Shown: piece by piece, positions 15,892-24,622 of the stretch
Layout: each line of letters opens with the position of its first letter
Position numbering within the stretch: position 1 is the first letter of the stretch
Assembly: GCA_910589095.1 (NCBI GenBank)
Contig: CAJUSN010000007.1
Coordinates: 1-29,360 of the forward strand
Direction: 5' to 3'
DNA length: 29,360 nucleotides
DNA from: an uncultured Muribaculaceae bacterium
GTDB taxonomy: Bacteria > Bacteroidota > Bacteroidia > Bacteroidales > Muribaculaceae
Made by a program: the position numbers and the translations under genes
The notes under the pieces: model-generated
Seen by the model: only the letters and a program-made list of their open reading frames with translations
Told to the model about the DNA's origin: nothing
Database searches by the model: none

Positions 15892-16818
15892 ATGAACAAG
15901 AAGGTAATTGTAGGCATTGGCGCCGCTCTTCTGCTCCTGCTGGCAGGTGCTATAATATTCAGTGTCAAGCAGGTTTCATCATTGCGTCAGGAAGTGGCCG
16001 ATGCTCAGGCCCAGAATGAGCAATTACAGATTGCCAATGACCAGCTCCAGCTATCCAATGAACTTGACGCCATCAACTCAGAGTTTCAACAGTATGAGAA
16101 CCAGGCTGTGGAACTGGCCAATGATACTATCCTCGCAAAATACACCGCCGCCAAAGCGAAAGTAGAGCAGCTCATGAACGAGCTCAAAAGCCAGAAGGCC
16201 ACCTCGCAGGCAGAGATAGAAGCCAAATCCGCAAAAATAAAGGAACTGCAGGGCGAAATCTCCACCCTCCGCGACCTTCTTCGCCACTACATTGCGCAGG
16301 TTGACTCGCTGAGCAAAGAAAACACCGGATTGAAAGCCGAAAACGCCGAAATCCGCACAGTGAACGAGACCCTCTCATCGCAGGTGCAGGAAGTGTCACA
16401 AAAAAATGAGGCCCTCAGCCAGCGAATGACGCTTGCCGAAAAGCTCAACGTGACCGGTGTGTCACTTCAAGCCCTCAACGGCAAAGGTAAAAACGAGAAA
16501 AACGTGACTAAAGCCAAGCAGCTTAAAGTCACTTTCACCATACCTCAGAATAACTCCACCCCTGTAGGCCCCAAGACCATTTACATGCGACTCACCGGCC
16601 CGGAAGGTTCTCTGCTGGGTAATGCGGGATCATTCTCATTCGAGGGTGCCAGCGTGGCTTGTACGGCTAAACGTACGGTGGAATATGCCGGCGACGAAAT
16701 TCCGGGTGTCACCATGTACTGGGACGTGAACACCACACTTAACCCCGGTGATTACACCGTTGAGCTTTTTGCCGACAACTACCGCCTGACTTCGCGTCGC
16801 TTCACACTTAAAAAGTAA
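15892..16818 (+). CDS. Membrane-anchored coiled-coil protein with C-terminal beta domain
   Basis: This is a 308-aa protein of unknown function. One N-terminal membrane segment (about residues 5-24, VIVGIGAALLLLLAGAIIFS) anchors it. A long heptad-rich coiled coil (about 27-195) runs through repeated Gln/Glu/Leu-rich helices such as LRQEVADAQAQNEQLQ. The last 100 residues form a beta-rich, Ig-like domain (LKVTFTIPQNNSTPVGPKTI, then DYTVELFADNYRLTSRRFTLKK). The likely topology is inner membrane with the rod and beta domain in the periplasm. The frame is open upstream to 15835, but ATG 15892 is chosen because it places the membrane segment at the N terminus and lies clear of the secA terminator. 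The MgtC-like gene follows after 15 bases, so the two are probably co-transcribed. The family is not recognised. Confidence 0.75.
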   Translation: MNKKVIVGIGAALLLLLAGAIIFSVKQVSSLRQEVADAQAQNEQLQIANDQLQLSNELDAINSEFQQYENQAVELANDTILAKYTAAKAKVEQLMNELKSQKATSQAEIEAKSAKIKELQGEISTLRDLLRHYIAQVDSLSKENTGLKAENAEIRTVNETLSSQVQEVSQKNEALSQRMTLAEKLNVTGVSLQALNGKGKNEKNVTKAKQLKVTFTIPQNNSTPVGPKTIYMRLTGPEGSLLGNAGSFSFEGASVACTAKRTVEYAGDEIPGVTMYWDVNTTLNPGDYTVELFADNYRLTSRRFTLKK

Positions 16819-16833
16819 AGTTCCGAGAAATAT

Positions 16834-17550
16834 ATGTTCGAATATTTCATTGACAGTATCAACTCCGTAGAGGTCAACGGCCTCAACTCGGTGGTCAAGC
16901 TCCTCATCAGCCTGCTGCTCGGATGCAGCGTTGGGCTGGAGCGCAAGCGCAAGGGGCAAATAGCCGGATTGCGCACCTTTGCACTCATATCCATGGGTGC
17001 CACTTTGGCCATGATTCTGTCAATATATGTGCCTCAGGAGTACCTCGGACTGAAAAACGGCGACCCCGGCCGAATAGCCGCACAGGTTATCACCGGCATA
17101 GGTTTCCTTGGTGCCGGGGCTATAATCCAAAGCAAAGGTTCGGTAAGAGGGCTCACCACAGCCGCAAGCATTTGGATAGTGGCTACGATAGGCATGGCGG
17201 TAGGTGTAGGCATGTACACCGTATCGATCATTGCCACCCTCCTTATCATTCTGGTTCTTGCAGGTTTGGAAGGACTGGAGCGCCATATTCACCTTGGGGG
17301 GGAGTCACGCATTATCCGCATACGCGTTGACAGCATTGTAACCGACATAAAACCTTACCGACGATTACTGAAAAGTCACCGTATAAGTTTGGTCAACACG
17401 TATGTTGACTACAACTTCGCTCAGAACACCACCAGCCTGAATCTGGTTATCCTTGCCCGCGAAACAACAGACTTCATAGCTCTGTTCTCGGATTTGCGCC
17501 ATCTGCATCCCACCTCATCCATTTCCATTGCAAAGGAACTCACCATTTAA
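16834..17550 (+). CDS. MgtC/SapB family inner-membrane protein
   Basis: This is a 238-aa membrane protein of the MgtC/SapB family. Members affect magnesium homeostasis, membrane potential or F-ATPase activity in the species studied, and no transport reaction is proven for the family as a whole. The N-terminal 150 residues carry several membrane helices and the family signature: LLLGCSVGLERKRKGQIAGL (about 28-47), RTFALISMGATLAM, GRIAAQVITGIGFLGAGAII and VRGLTTAASIWIVATIGMAVG. A soluble C-terminal domain (about 155-238), probably ACT-like, follows. It sits between the coiled-coil gene and the Kef-type antiporter, which suggests a small ion-homeostasis group. The start at 16834 is 15 bases after the previous stop and fits the family N terminus. 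Confidence 0.92.
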   Translation: MFEYFIDSINSVEVNGLNSVVKLLISLLLGCSVGLERKRKGQIAGLRTFALISMGATLAMILSIYVPQEYLGLKNGDPGRIAAQVITGIGFLGAGAIIQSKGSVRGLTTAASIWIVATIGMAVGVGMYTVSIIATLLIILVLAGLEGLERHIHLGGESRIIRIRVDSIVTDIKPYRRLLKSHRISLVNTYVDYNFAQNTTSLNLVILARETTDFIALFSDLRHLHPTSSISIAKELTI

Positions 17551-17584
17551 TTAAGAGTAAAATCAACACGACCCAGCCATATTA

Positions 17585-19852
17585 ATGACCTTAGCCACCA
17601 TCCTACTCACAGCCGCTCCCGCCGTGCAGCACGCTGCGGAAATGAACATTGAAAGTCTTATTTCCGACCTGGCGTTTCTGCTCATCCTTGCTGCGGTAAC
17701 CACTCTTTTCTTCAAGTGGATAAAACAGCCGGTGGTGTTAGGCTACATAGTGGCGGGATTTTTGGCGAGTCCAAACTTCACTTACCTTCCGTCAATCACC
17801 ACCGAGCAAAACATTGAATTCTGGGCTCAGCTCGGTATTGTTGTGCTGCTCTTCTCCCTCGGGCTTGAATTCAGTTTCAAGAAGTTGCTCAATGCCGGTG
17901 GTTCAGCTGTGGTGACGGCTCTGATAATAGTGGTTGGGATGATGTGTTGCGGATTCGCAATCGGTCGCATACTTGGATTCACCAACATCAATAGCCTCTT
18001 CCTCGGTGGCATGCTCTCCATGTCATCGACCACAATTATAATAAAAGCGTTCACCGACCTGCATCTAACTCACAAGAAATTTGCTTCGTTGGTCTTCGCG
18101 GTCCTGATCGTCGAGGACCTCTTTGCCGTGGTCATGATGGTGATTCTCTCCTCCATAGCCATAAATAACAGTGTGGCAGGAGGTGAGATGCTTCTCAACA
18201 TTTCCAAGCTTGTGTTCTTCCTTGTGATATGGTTTGCTGTGGGTGTGTTCATACTTCCCTCGCTGCTCAATATCAACCGCCGTTACCTCAACTCCGAAAC
18301 TCTCCTTGTTGTGTCCATGGGGCTCTGCCTGGGCATGGCGGTGTTCTCTGTCTATTGCGGCTTTTCGTTGGCGCTCGGAGCCTTCGTCATGGGCTCCATA
18401 TTAGCAGGTACAAGTTTTGCGGAACGGATAGAGCATGTGGTAACCCCGGTTAAGGACCTTTTCGGCGCCATATTCTTCATCTCCGTGGGCATGATGGTGA
18501 ATCCGCAGATAATAGTTGACTACTCAGGCCCTATCCTTATCATTTCGACAGTAGTAATAGTGGGCATGATAATATTCGGCACCACCGGTATGCTAGCAAC
18601 GGGTCAATCGCTCAAGGTAGCCATCGAGTCGGGATTCTCGCTCACACAGATTGGCGAATTCGCATTTATCATCGCAACATTGGGTTTGCAACTCGGGGTA
18701 CTCGACGCATCGATCTATCCCATTGTGGTGGCAGTGTCGGTTCTCACCACATTCACAACGCCATATTTTATCCGCATGGCCGACCCCGCCTATAGGTTCA
18801 TCGAGGCGCATCTTCCGGCAAAGCTGCATTTTCTTATCGACCGCTATTCCGACAACGCCTCCACCGAAAGCGAAACAGGCATTTTATGGAAAACCGTATT
18901 TACACGATACATCTGGCGCATACTCCTCTACGCCTCTGTTCTAATTGCAATCACTCTCATATCACGTGAGTTCCTGTTCCCTCTGCTCAAAAGAATAGCT
19001 CCTGAATGGGGGCGGTTTATCTGCACGCTCATCACATTCATTGTGATGTCGCCCTTCCTTCTCGCACTCTCCTACCCCGCTTCGAAAAAAACCGAGCGGG
19101 AACGCCTCATTGCAGCCAACGCGCGCTTTGACCTGCCTCTCATTCTCATGACATTCTTCCGCCTGATGCTTGCACTCGGATTTGTGATGTATCTCCTCAA
19201 GTCGTTCTACTCATGGAGTGTGGCTGCATCTATGGGAGTGGCTATTTTCCTCATGCTCATCTTCGTTGTATCCAAACGTCTGCGCCGCCGCATGCGATCC
19301 ATCGAGGAGAAGTTCCTCAACAATCTCAACGAACGCGAGCTTCGCCGCTCCGGTCGCAACAACAACGTCATATCCAATCTTCACCTTGCTTTCATGACCG
19401 TGAGCTACGGGTGCCCGGTGGTTGGACGCCGTCTGAAGGATTCGGAACTGCGCACTCGCTTCGGCGTTAGCATAGCCTCGATCCAGCGAGGCACCAAACT
19501 GTTGCCGGTGCCTGACGGTGAAACGCGCTTGTTTCCCGGCGACGTGCTCGGAGTAATAGGGACCGACGATGAAATCCAGCACCTCATCCCTGTTATAGAA
19601 GCCCCGGTTGATGATACTGATACAGGGCTGTCGCCCTCTGATTTGCGACTCTCCTCAGTACAGCTTTCCGATAACTCGCCGCTAATAGGAAAAACGGTTG
19701 GGGAATCCGAACTGTCAACGAAATATAAGTCGCTTCTTGTAAGCATGATGCGCGATGACAACTTCATCACCCCCGAACCGAGTGTGACCTTCGAGCCTCA
19801 CGACAAGCTTTGGCTCGTGGGAAGTGCCGACACTATCGCGTCACTGAAATAG
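17585..19852 (+). CDS. Kef-type (CPA2) cation/proton antiporter with two TrkA_C domains
   Basis: This is a 755-aa inner-membrane monovalent cation/H+ antiporter. The first 400 or so residues are the CPA2 membrane domain, with hallmark stretches QPVVLGYIVAGFLASPNFTY, GIVVLLFSLGLEFSFKKLL, LSMSSTTIIIKAF, VFAVLIVEDLFAVVMMVIL and FFISVGMMVNPQII. A further membrane region covers about 440-575. A cytosolic C-terminal part (592-755) contains two TrkA_C (RCK_C) domains: about 600-672 (DSELRTRFGVSIASIQRGTK, FPGDVLGVIG) and about 690-755 (ESELSTKYKSLLVSMMRDD, HDKLWLVGSADTI). The NAD-binding RCK_N domain of E. coli KefB/KefC is absent, so gating by NADH or glutathione adducts in the KefC manner is unlikely. 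ATG 17585 is used; ATG 17642 is an alternative. Confidence 0.92.
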   Translation: MTLATILLTAAPAVQHAAEMNIESLISDLAFLLILAAVTTLFFKWIKQPVVLGYIVAGFLASPNFTYLPSITTEQNIEFWAQLGIVVLLFSLGLEFSFKKLLNAGGSAVVTALIIVVGMMCCGFAIGRILGFTNINSLFLGGMLSMSSTTIIIKAFTDLHLTHKKFASLVFAVLIVEDLFAVVMMVILSSIAINNSVAGGEMLLNISKLVFFLVIWFAVGVFILPSLLNINRRYLNSETLLVVSMGLCLGMAVFSVYCGFSLALGAFVMGSILAGTSFAERIEHVVTPVKDLFGAIFFISVGMMVNPQIIVDYSGPILIISTVVIVGMIIFGTTGMLATGQSLKVAIESGFSLTQIGEFAFIIATLGLQLGVLDASIYPIVVAVSVLTTFTTPYFIRMADPAYRFIEAHLPAKLHFLIDRYSDNASTESETGILWKTVFTRYIWRILLYASVLIAITLISREFLFPLLKRIAPEWGRFICTLITFIVMSPFLLALSYPASKKTERERLIAANARFDLPLILMTFFRLMLALGFVMYLLKSFYSWSVAASMGVAIFLMLIFVVSKRLRRRMRSIEEKFLNNLNERELRRSGRNNNVISNLHLAFMTVSYGCPVVGRRLKDSELRTRFGVSIASIQRGTKLLPVPDGETRLFPGDVLGVIGTDDEIQHLIPVIEAPVDDTDTGLSPSDLRLSSVQLSDNSPLIGKTVGESELSTKYKSLLVSMMRDDNFITPEPSVTFEPHDKLWLVGSADTIASLK

Positions 19853-19893
19853 CTCTTGAATCTTTAACCTCACTCCACCTTACCATAATAGCC

Positions 19894-21033
19894 ATGAACC
19901 GCCGCTCTTTCCTACGCTCAGCCGCGCTCACCGCAGCCGCACTTGCAATTGACCCTGTAAGGGCATTTTCAGCGCCCGGTGAGCCTGCGCGTGCATCAGT
20001 CGCGCCCGAAGGTCTGCAACTCAAATTCTATCCTTACGAGCTCAAACTCCGTCACTCTTTCAATCTGGCACGCTCTCAACGCACCACTACCCCCGATGTG
20101 TTATGCACCATTACCCTTGACGGTGTTACCGGCTACGGCGAAGCATCAATGCCCCCATATCTCGGCGAATCAACTGAATCGGTCATGGCTTTTCTCTCAA
20201 AACTTGACCTAAGCCAGTTCAAGGACCCTTTCAGAATCGAAGAAATCCATGACTATATGGAAAGCGTGGCTGCTGATAACCGCGCTGCCAAAGCTGCAGT
20301 CGATATAGCGCTGCATGACCTTACCGGCAAAATAATGAATCAGCCTTGGCACAAGATATGGGGCCTGAATCCCGAAAAATGCCCCTGCACATCTTACACC
20401 ATTGGAATTGACACGGAAGATGTTGTACGGCAAAAGGTCAATGAAGCCTCACCGTATAAAGTACTTAAGGTGAAAATGGGACTTGACAATGACCGGCAGA
20501 CCATCGACGTGATCCGCTCCATGACCCGGGTGCCCCTATGCGTGGATGTCAATCAAGGATGGACCGACCGTCAATATGCACTCGATATGTGTCATTGGCT
20601 CAAGGAGCTGGGGTGCCTTTTTGTTGAACAGCCGTTTGACAAGACCGCGCTCGATGATACTGCATGGCTCACCCAGCACTCGCCACTTCCCATTATTGCC
20701 GACGAATTTCTGCAACGTCTTCCCGACGTTCACCGCGCCGCGCAAGCATATTCAGGAATAAACATCAAGCTGATGAAAAGCACCGGCATGCATGAGGCCT
20801 ACCAAATGGCCACACTTGCACGAGCCATGGGTTTGAAAGTGATGCTCGGCTGCATGACTGAAACTTCCTGCGCTGTCACAGCCGCGGCTCAACTGTCGCC
20901 ACTGGCCGACTTCGCTGATCTCGATGGCAATCTACTCATTGCAAATGACTGCTTTGACGGGCTCAAAATAAAAGATGGCCGGATAACCCTGCCGTCGCGT
21001 CCCGGCATCGGCGTGGTCCCCGTGGAGGTCTGA
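19894..21033 (+). CDS. Dipeptide epimerase (L-Ala-D/L-Glu type), Tat-exported
   Basis: This enolase-superfamily enzyme interconverts L-Ala-D-Glu and L-Ala-L-Glu (or related dipeptides) in the recycling of murein peptides. The 379-aa protein begins MNRRSFLRSAALTAAALAID, a twin-arginine signal, so it should be folded before export to the periplasm. The active-site set is complete: general base Lys in LKVKMG (K194), metal ligands D218 (VDVNQGW), E245 (FVEQPFD) and D270 (ADEF), the second Lys K292 (INIKLMKSTG), and the LGCMTETS loop typical of dipeptide epimerases. The frame extends upstream to 19810 inside the antiporter gene, but ATG 19894 is the start because it puts the twin-arginine motif at residues 3-4. 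The exact dipeptide substrate is inferred from family resemblance. Confidence 0.88.
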   Translation: MNRRSFLRSAALTAAALAIDPVRAFSAPGEPARASVAPEGLQLKFYPYELKLRHSFNLARSQRTTTPDVLCTITLDGVTGYGEASMPPYLGESTESVMAFLSKLDLSQFKDPFRIEEIHDYMESVAADNRAAKAAVDIALHDLTGKIMNQPWHKIWGLNPEKCPCTSYTIGIDTEDVVRQKVNEASPYKVLKVKMGLDNDRQTIDVIRSMTRVPLCVDVNQGWTDRQYALDMCHWLKELGCLFVEQPFDKTALDDTAWLTQHSPLPIIADEFLQRLPDVHRAAQAYSGINIKLMKSTGMHEAYQMATLARAMGLKVMLGCMTETSCAVTAAAQLSPLADFADLDGNLLIANDCFDGLKIKDGRITLPSRPGIGVVPVEV

Positions 21034-21038
21034 CCTCC
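21024..21038 (+). repeat. Palindrome across the epimerase stop codon
   Basis: GGAGGT (21024-21029) and ACCTCC (21033-21038) form a perfect 6-bp stem with a 3-base loop that contains most of the TGA stop. No T-run follows. It may be a weak intercistronic structure before the pseudokinase operon. Confidence 0.35.
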
Positions 21039-21096
21039 CGAATAGCCACCAACACTCACCATTGACCAATCACACCACTATACATAAGCACCAATC

Positions 21097-22959
21097 ATGA
21101 AACTCCCTAAAGGCAAAACTCTTAAATCATCCACCTACGTTATAGACCGGTATCTGAGAACCACTGAGTGTGCCGACATCTATTTCGGCTGCATTATAAG
21201 TACGGGGCAAAATGTCATTATCCACCGACTGCTTGATTCCTATGGTGGTTACGCAGAACTGTTCATGGAGAAAGCAAGGATTATGACAAGAGCTCCACAT
21301 GAATCCATTGCCGAGGTAAAAGATGTGTTTGCCGAAGATGAGAGTGCTTACTATGTCACTGTGGCAACGGAAGGCCCAAGCCTTGCGGAACTCACCGAAG
21401 GCACCCCGCTATCGCCTGAGCGAGCCGCGGAAATAGTCAAGAATCTGGCGCATGGAACAGCATCGTTTCATGACAACGGCGTTCCAAACCTCGCTATCTC
21501 ACCTGAAAACATTATAATCGACAACCGTTCGGGCAAGCCTGTACTATCTGAATTTTCACTCCCGCTGCCACTCTTCATGGATGAAACGGAGCGCGATCCG
21601 TACTCGGCGCCGGAACGTTATGGCGCTACAGGACGCAACACTCCTTCCCACGATGTTTATTCTCTGGGAGCAATTCTTTATCGGTGTGTAACAGGCCATA
21701 CTCCACCCGCAAGCTCACTAATTGAAACCGAGGGGCTGGAATATGCCTCCAACGTGCCCGACGCATTGGCCGATATCATTGATAAAGCGATGGAGCCACG
21801 GATGCTCAACCGCTATTTTTCAGCCGGAGAGATGCTGGAGGCCCTTGAACAGGAAGGCAGCGGGCGCACGAGCATGCTTTCATACTATGGTGAATCTGAC
21901 ACTGAGATTAGCCACGCAGCAGCCACAGTGGTCAGCGAACCGGAGCGTGACGTGAGAACGCTCCCCATGCCTGAAGTGGTTAATACTCCGAAGCCTACGT
22001 TAAAACCTGAGCCACAACCTGAACCGGAACTTGCACCAGCACCTGAGCCCACCGCCGCAGTGGTGGAAGAGGTTAAAACAAACCACGACACACCCTCCAA
22101 TAGAGAAGTTATTAAACCGTCCATTGTGCCTGTGGCCGAACCTGAGATAAAGGATCCTGAACCATCCCAACCCGAACCGATAAAGGAACCGTTGCCGGAA
22201 CAAGCGCCTGAAATCAATCAGGTAACTGCTCCCGAACCGGACTCTGAATCAACACCCACTCAGAAACCGGATGAAATACTTGAGGCGGAAACTCCAGAAG
22301 CAGAATCACCGGCAGCCGAATGTCCGACCGAAGAAATCATTGAACAGGAGCCTGTAAGTCCCGCCCCGAAAGTCACAGCCATGCCTCGGCATGAAGTCAC
22401 AGCCGAAGAGAGTTCGACTGAAAAGGCACCTGTAAGCGGAAATAAACGCGTGGTGCTCTCTATTGTCGGCTTAGTTGTGGTTGGTATCGTCATAGGGGTC
22501 ATTTATATGCTTCAGCCCTCAACCGAAAATCCGGCCCCCATACCTCCGGGTCCGGTGATTCTTGATGATGAGAACCATGAAGTTACGGACTCAATGCTCA
22601 CAGTTGGCACCACAAAATTTTCTTATACCGGCACATTGAACGCCGATGGACTTCCCACCGGAGAAGGCACAGCCAACTACAAAGGTCAATGGAAACAGTA
22701 TGTAGGAAACTGGGAAAACGGACTGTGGCAAGGTCATGGTAAACTAACATTCTCCAATGGCGACTACTACGAAGGAGAATTTGATGAAAACTTCTTCACC
22801 ACCGGAAAATACTTTATTGATCCCACCGGTTCAGGCAAAGATGCCGGCTCATACTTTGAAGGCGTATTCCAAAACGGAGCGCCCTACAACGGTGCATGGA
22901 AAACCAAAGCCGGCACCGAATTCCAGAAGGTAACTGATGGAAAAACAGTGATGATCTGA
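21097..22959 (+). CDS. Membrane-spanning Hanks-type pseudokinase with periplasmic MORN repeats
   Basis: This is a 620-aa protein with a kinase fold, a linker, one membrane helix and MORN repeats. Residues about 10-255 follow the Ser/Thr kinase plan: the alpha-C region keeps a Glu (E58), the activation segment keeps APE (171-173), and subdomain IX keeps SHDVYSLGAILYRCVTGHTP (184-203). The catalytic residues are lost. The VAIK lysine is H43 (NVIIHRL), HRDxK reads NLAIS (131-135, so catalytic Asp becomes A133 and Lys becomes S135), and DFG reads EFS (152-154). Residues about 285-445 are a Pro/Glu-rich linker, 450-472 a membrane helix, and about 508-602 hold four MORN-type repeats (YVGNWENGLWQGHGKLTF, YYEGEFDENFFTTGKY). 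The kinase-like part should be cytosolic and the MORN part periplasmic. It heads a five-gene operon with a PP2C phosphatase. Confidence 0.85.
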   Translation: MKLPKGKTLKSSTYVIDRYLRTTECADIYFGCIISTGQNVIIHRLLDSYGGYAELFMEKARIMTRAPHESIAEVKDVFAEDESAYYVTVATEGPSLAELTEGTPLSPERAAEIVKNLAHGTASFHDNGVPNLAISPENIIIDNRSGKPVLSEFSLPLPLFMDETERDPYSAPERYGATGRNTPSHDVYSLGAILYRCVTGHTPPASSLIETEGLEYASNVPDALADIIDKAMEPRMLNRYFSAGEMLEALEQEGSGRTSMLSYYGESDTEISHAAATVVSEPERDVRTLPMPEVVNTPKPTLKPEPQPEPELAPAPEPTAAVVEEVKTNHDTPSNREVIKPSIVPVAEPEIKDPEPSQPEPIKEPLPEQAPEINQVTAPEPDSESTPTQKPDEILEAETPEAESPAAECPTEEIIEQEPVSPAPKVTAMPRHEVTAEESSTEKAPVSGNKRVVLSIVGLVVVGIVIGVIYMLQPSTENPAPIPPGPVILDDENHEVTDSMLTVGTTKFSYTGTLNADGLPTGEGTANYKGQWKQYVGNWENGLWQGHGKLTFSNGDYYEGEFDENFFTTGKYFIDPTGSGKDAGSYFEGVFQNGAPYNGAWKTKAGTEFQKVTDGKTVMI

Positions 22960-22987
22960 TGCATATCCTCTATAAATCCTCCCAATC

Positions 22988-23761
22988 ATGAATCCATTAA
23001 CTTCAATTCTAAAACCACTGGCGCTCTCAACGTTCCTTACGGTTGCACCTGCGCTATCGGCACAAATGATGGTGCTTCGCCCTGAGAAAGTGCCCGACCG
23101 CCCGAAAGTGGCGCCCATTGAGCTTGCCAAGGCCCCGGTAAAAATCAAAGAGGCCTCGGTGAAACAGGCCAAACGCACGGCTGCAGTCAATCCCCGGCGC
23201 ACAAAACCTAAAGTGAAGGCACCTTCTGCCGTGGCCGTTTCGCTACCGCCACTTGAATTTGTGGCTGAAGAGGACTATGAGGACAACACTCCACGACTTG
23301 ACCTGAGCACATTCACCGGCGGACGCCCGGTGAGTCATACCGACGAGCTCTATCAAGCTGTCGTAAAGCCAATGACTGTGGGCTCTATGACCGTCGGGGT
23401 GCCGGATTGCATCACCGTTTTTGAATCAGGGCCCGACTTCCTTACCGGATCCATGTCAAATCAAATCGACATGGAGGTTTGGCAGTTCGATCCTACCTAC
23501 AAACTGTCCACCCCACAAGCCTATATAAAATATATTCAACGCCATTACGGAGGAATCGAAGAGAACGTGACCCAAGGGAACCGCACTGATATTTCTGGCT
23601 TTGACGTCAAATCCAATCGCAATTACAGGGTGCGGATGATTACTGACGGCGATAAACTCTACGTGGGTCGCGTAATTTACCGTCCTGCCATGGAAAAAGC
23701 CGTGGTGGAACGCATCCTACCTCAACTTCTCACCTCCTCAGTTCAAACCGCAGAATTATGA
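22988..23761 (+). CDS. Exported protein of unknown family
   Basis: This is a 257-aa protein that I do not recognise. A signal peptide ends near PALSAQ (about residue 26). A basic, Pro-rich stretch (about 32-75, with many Lys/Val/Ala) follows. The C-terminal domain (about 110-245) is of mixed alpha/beta character; it contains DMEVWQFDPTYKLSTPQAYI, then HYGGIEENV, and ends with an RVIYRPAMEKAVVERILPQL helix. The gene starts 28 bases after the pseudokinase stop and overlaps the next gene by ATGA. It therefore belongs to the same operon and is probably translated together with the SUMF1-like protein. No catalytic motif is visible, and a scaffold or binding role in the periplasm is only a guess. 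Confidence 0.7.
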   Translation: MNPLTSILKPLALSTFLTVAPALSAQMMVLRPEKVPDRPKVAPIELAKAPVKIKEASVKQAKRTAAVNPRRTKPKVKAPSAVAVSLPPLEFVAEEDYEDNTPRLDLSTFTGGRPVSHTDELYQAVVKPMTVGSMTVGVPDCITVFESGPDFLTGSMSNQIDMEVWQFDPTYKLSTPQAYIKYIQRHYGGIEENVTQGNRTDISGFDVKSNRNYRVRMITDGDKLYVGRVIYRPAMEKAVVERILPQLLTSSVQTAEL

Positions 23762-24597
23762 AACGTATAGCAACAGCACTTCTTCTGTCGCTCGGTGCCG
23801 TCGTCGCACTCAAGGCACAGGATGGCAAAGTGGCCAACTTTCTGGAAGACACCAATGGGCTGAACATACCGATGGTGTATATCGACGCCACCACATTCGA
23901 AATGGGTGCCACGCCTGAACAAGGAACAGCCGAGGATGATGAAACGGTTCACACTGTGAGCATATCTCCATTCTATATCGGAGCCACCGAAGTGACTCAG
24001 AAACAATGGCACGACGTTATGGGCACTTCGCTTGAAGATATGTACCGGAAGCTTGCTCCGGAGCATGATTTCGGGAAATACGGAGTGGGCGATGACCGTC
24101 CGATGTATTACGTCAATTGGCACGATGCCACAGCGTTTTGCCGAAAACTCTCAGCCCTCACCGGCCTCACTTATCGGCTTCCAACCGAATCGGAGTGGGA
24201 GCTGGCTGCCCGCGGAGGACACTTGTCAGGCAACGAAGCCACACGATATGCCGGATCCGATACGCTCGACGTTGTTGGATGGTATGTGGACAATGCCGAC
24301 ATGGACCGTTTCAACAAAGGCAATCCGGAGACTCATCCCGTAAGCACCCGACGGGCAAACACTGCCGGGATCTTCGACATGAGCGGTAATGTGTGTGAAT
24401 GGGTCTACGACCTGTATTCACCCTATCCCACCGCTCCCACAACCGACCCTGTCGGGGTGCCTCACAATGGCGACCGCTGTTACCGCGGGGGCGCATTCCG
24501 CTCAAATTCGGACTATTGTCGAACTGCATTCCGAAACTCAAATGATCCATCATTTGCATGTGAATACATCGGATTCAGAATAGTGTGCGAGCCATAA
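23758..24597 (+). CDS. Exported SUMF1/FGE-fold protein, probably non-catalytic
   Basis: This is a 279-aa protein with a signal peptide ending near LKAQ (residue 21). It then shows the formylglycine-generating-enzyme (SUMF1) fold from about 35 to the end: IPMVYIDATTFEMGATPEQG, FYIGATEVTQKQWHDVMG, PMYYVNWHDATAFCRKLSAL, YRLPTESEWELAARGG, IFDMSGNVCEWVYDLY and CYRGGAFRSNSDYCRTAFR. True FGEs have two active-site cysteines in this last motif (RGGSYLCHASYC-type). Here the first is Ser (S249) and only C254 remains, so oxidation of sulfatase cysteines is unlikely. Such variants often act as structural or sugar/ligand-binding domains; GldK of type IX secretion is a known structural member, but that protein is a lipoprotein and this one has no lipobox. 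It overlaps the upstream gene by 4 bases. Confidence 0.88.
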   Translation: MKRIATALLLSLGAVVALKAQDGKVANFLEDTNGLNIPMVYIDATTFEMGATPEQGTAEDDETVHTVSISPFYIGATEVTQKQWHDVMGTSLEDMYRKLAPEHDFGKYGVGDDRPMYYVNWHDATAFCRKLSALTGLTYRLPTESEWELAARGGHLSGNEATRYAGSDTLDVVGWYVDNADMDRFNKGNPETHPVSTRRANTAGIFDMSGNVCEWVYDLYSPYPTAPTTDPVGVPHNGDRCYRGGAFRSNSDYCRTAFRNSNDPSFACEYIGFRIVCEP

Positions 24598-24622
24598 TAC
24601 ACTAACTTCCAGCTCAGTAAAC

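Noticed and set aside
23758..24597. Sulfatase-activating enzyme or GldK of type IX secretion
   Set aside because: One of the two catalytic cysteines is Ser, there is no lipobox, and no gldL, gldM or gldN homologues follow.
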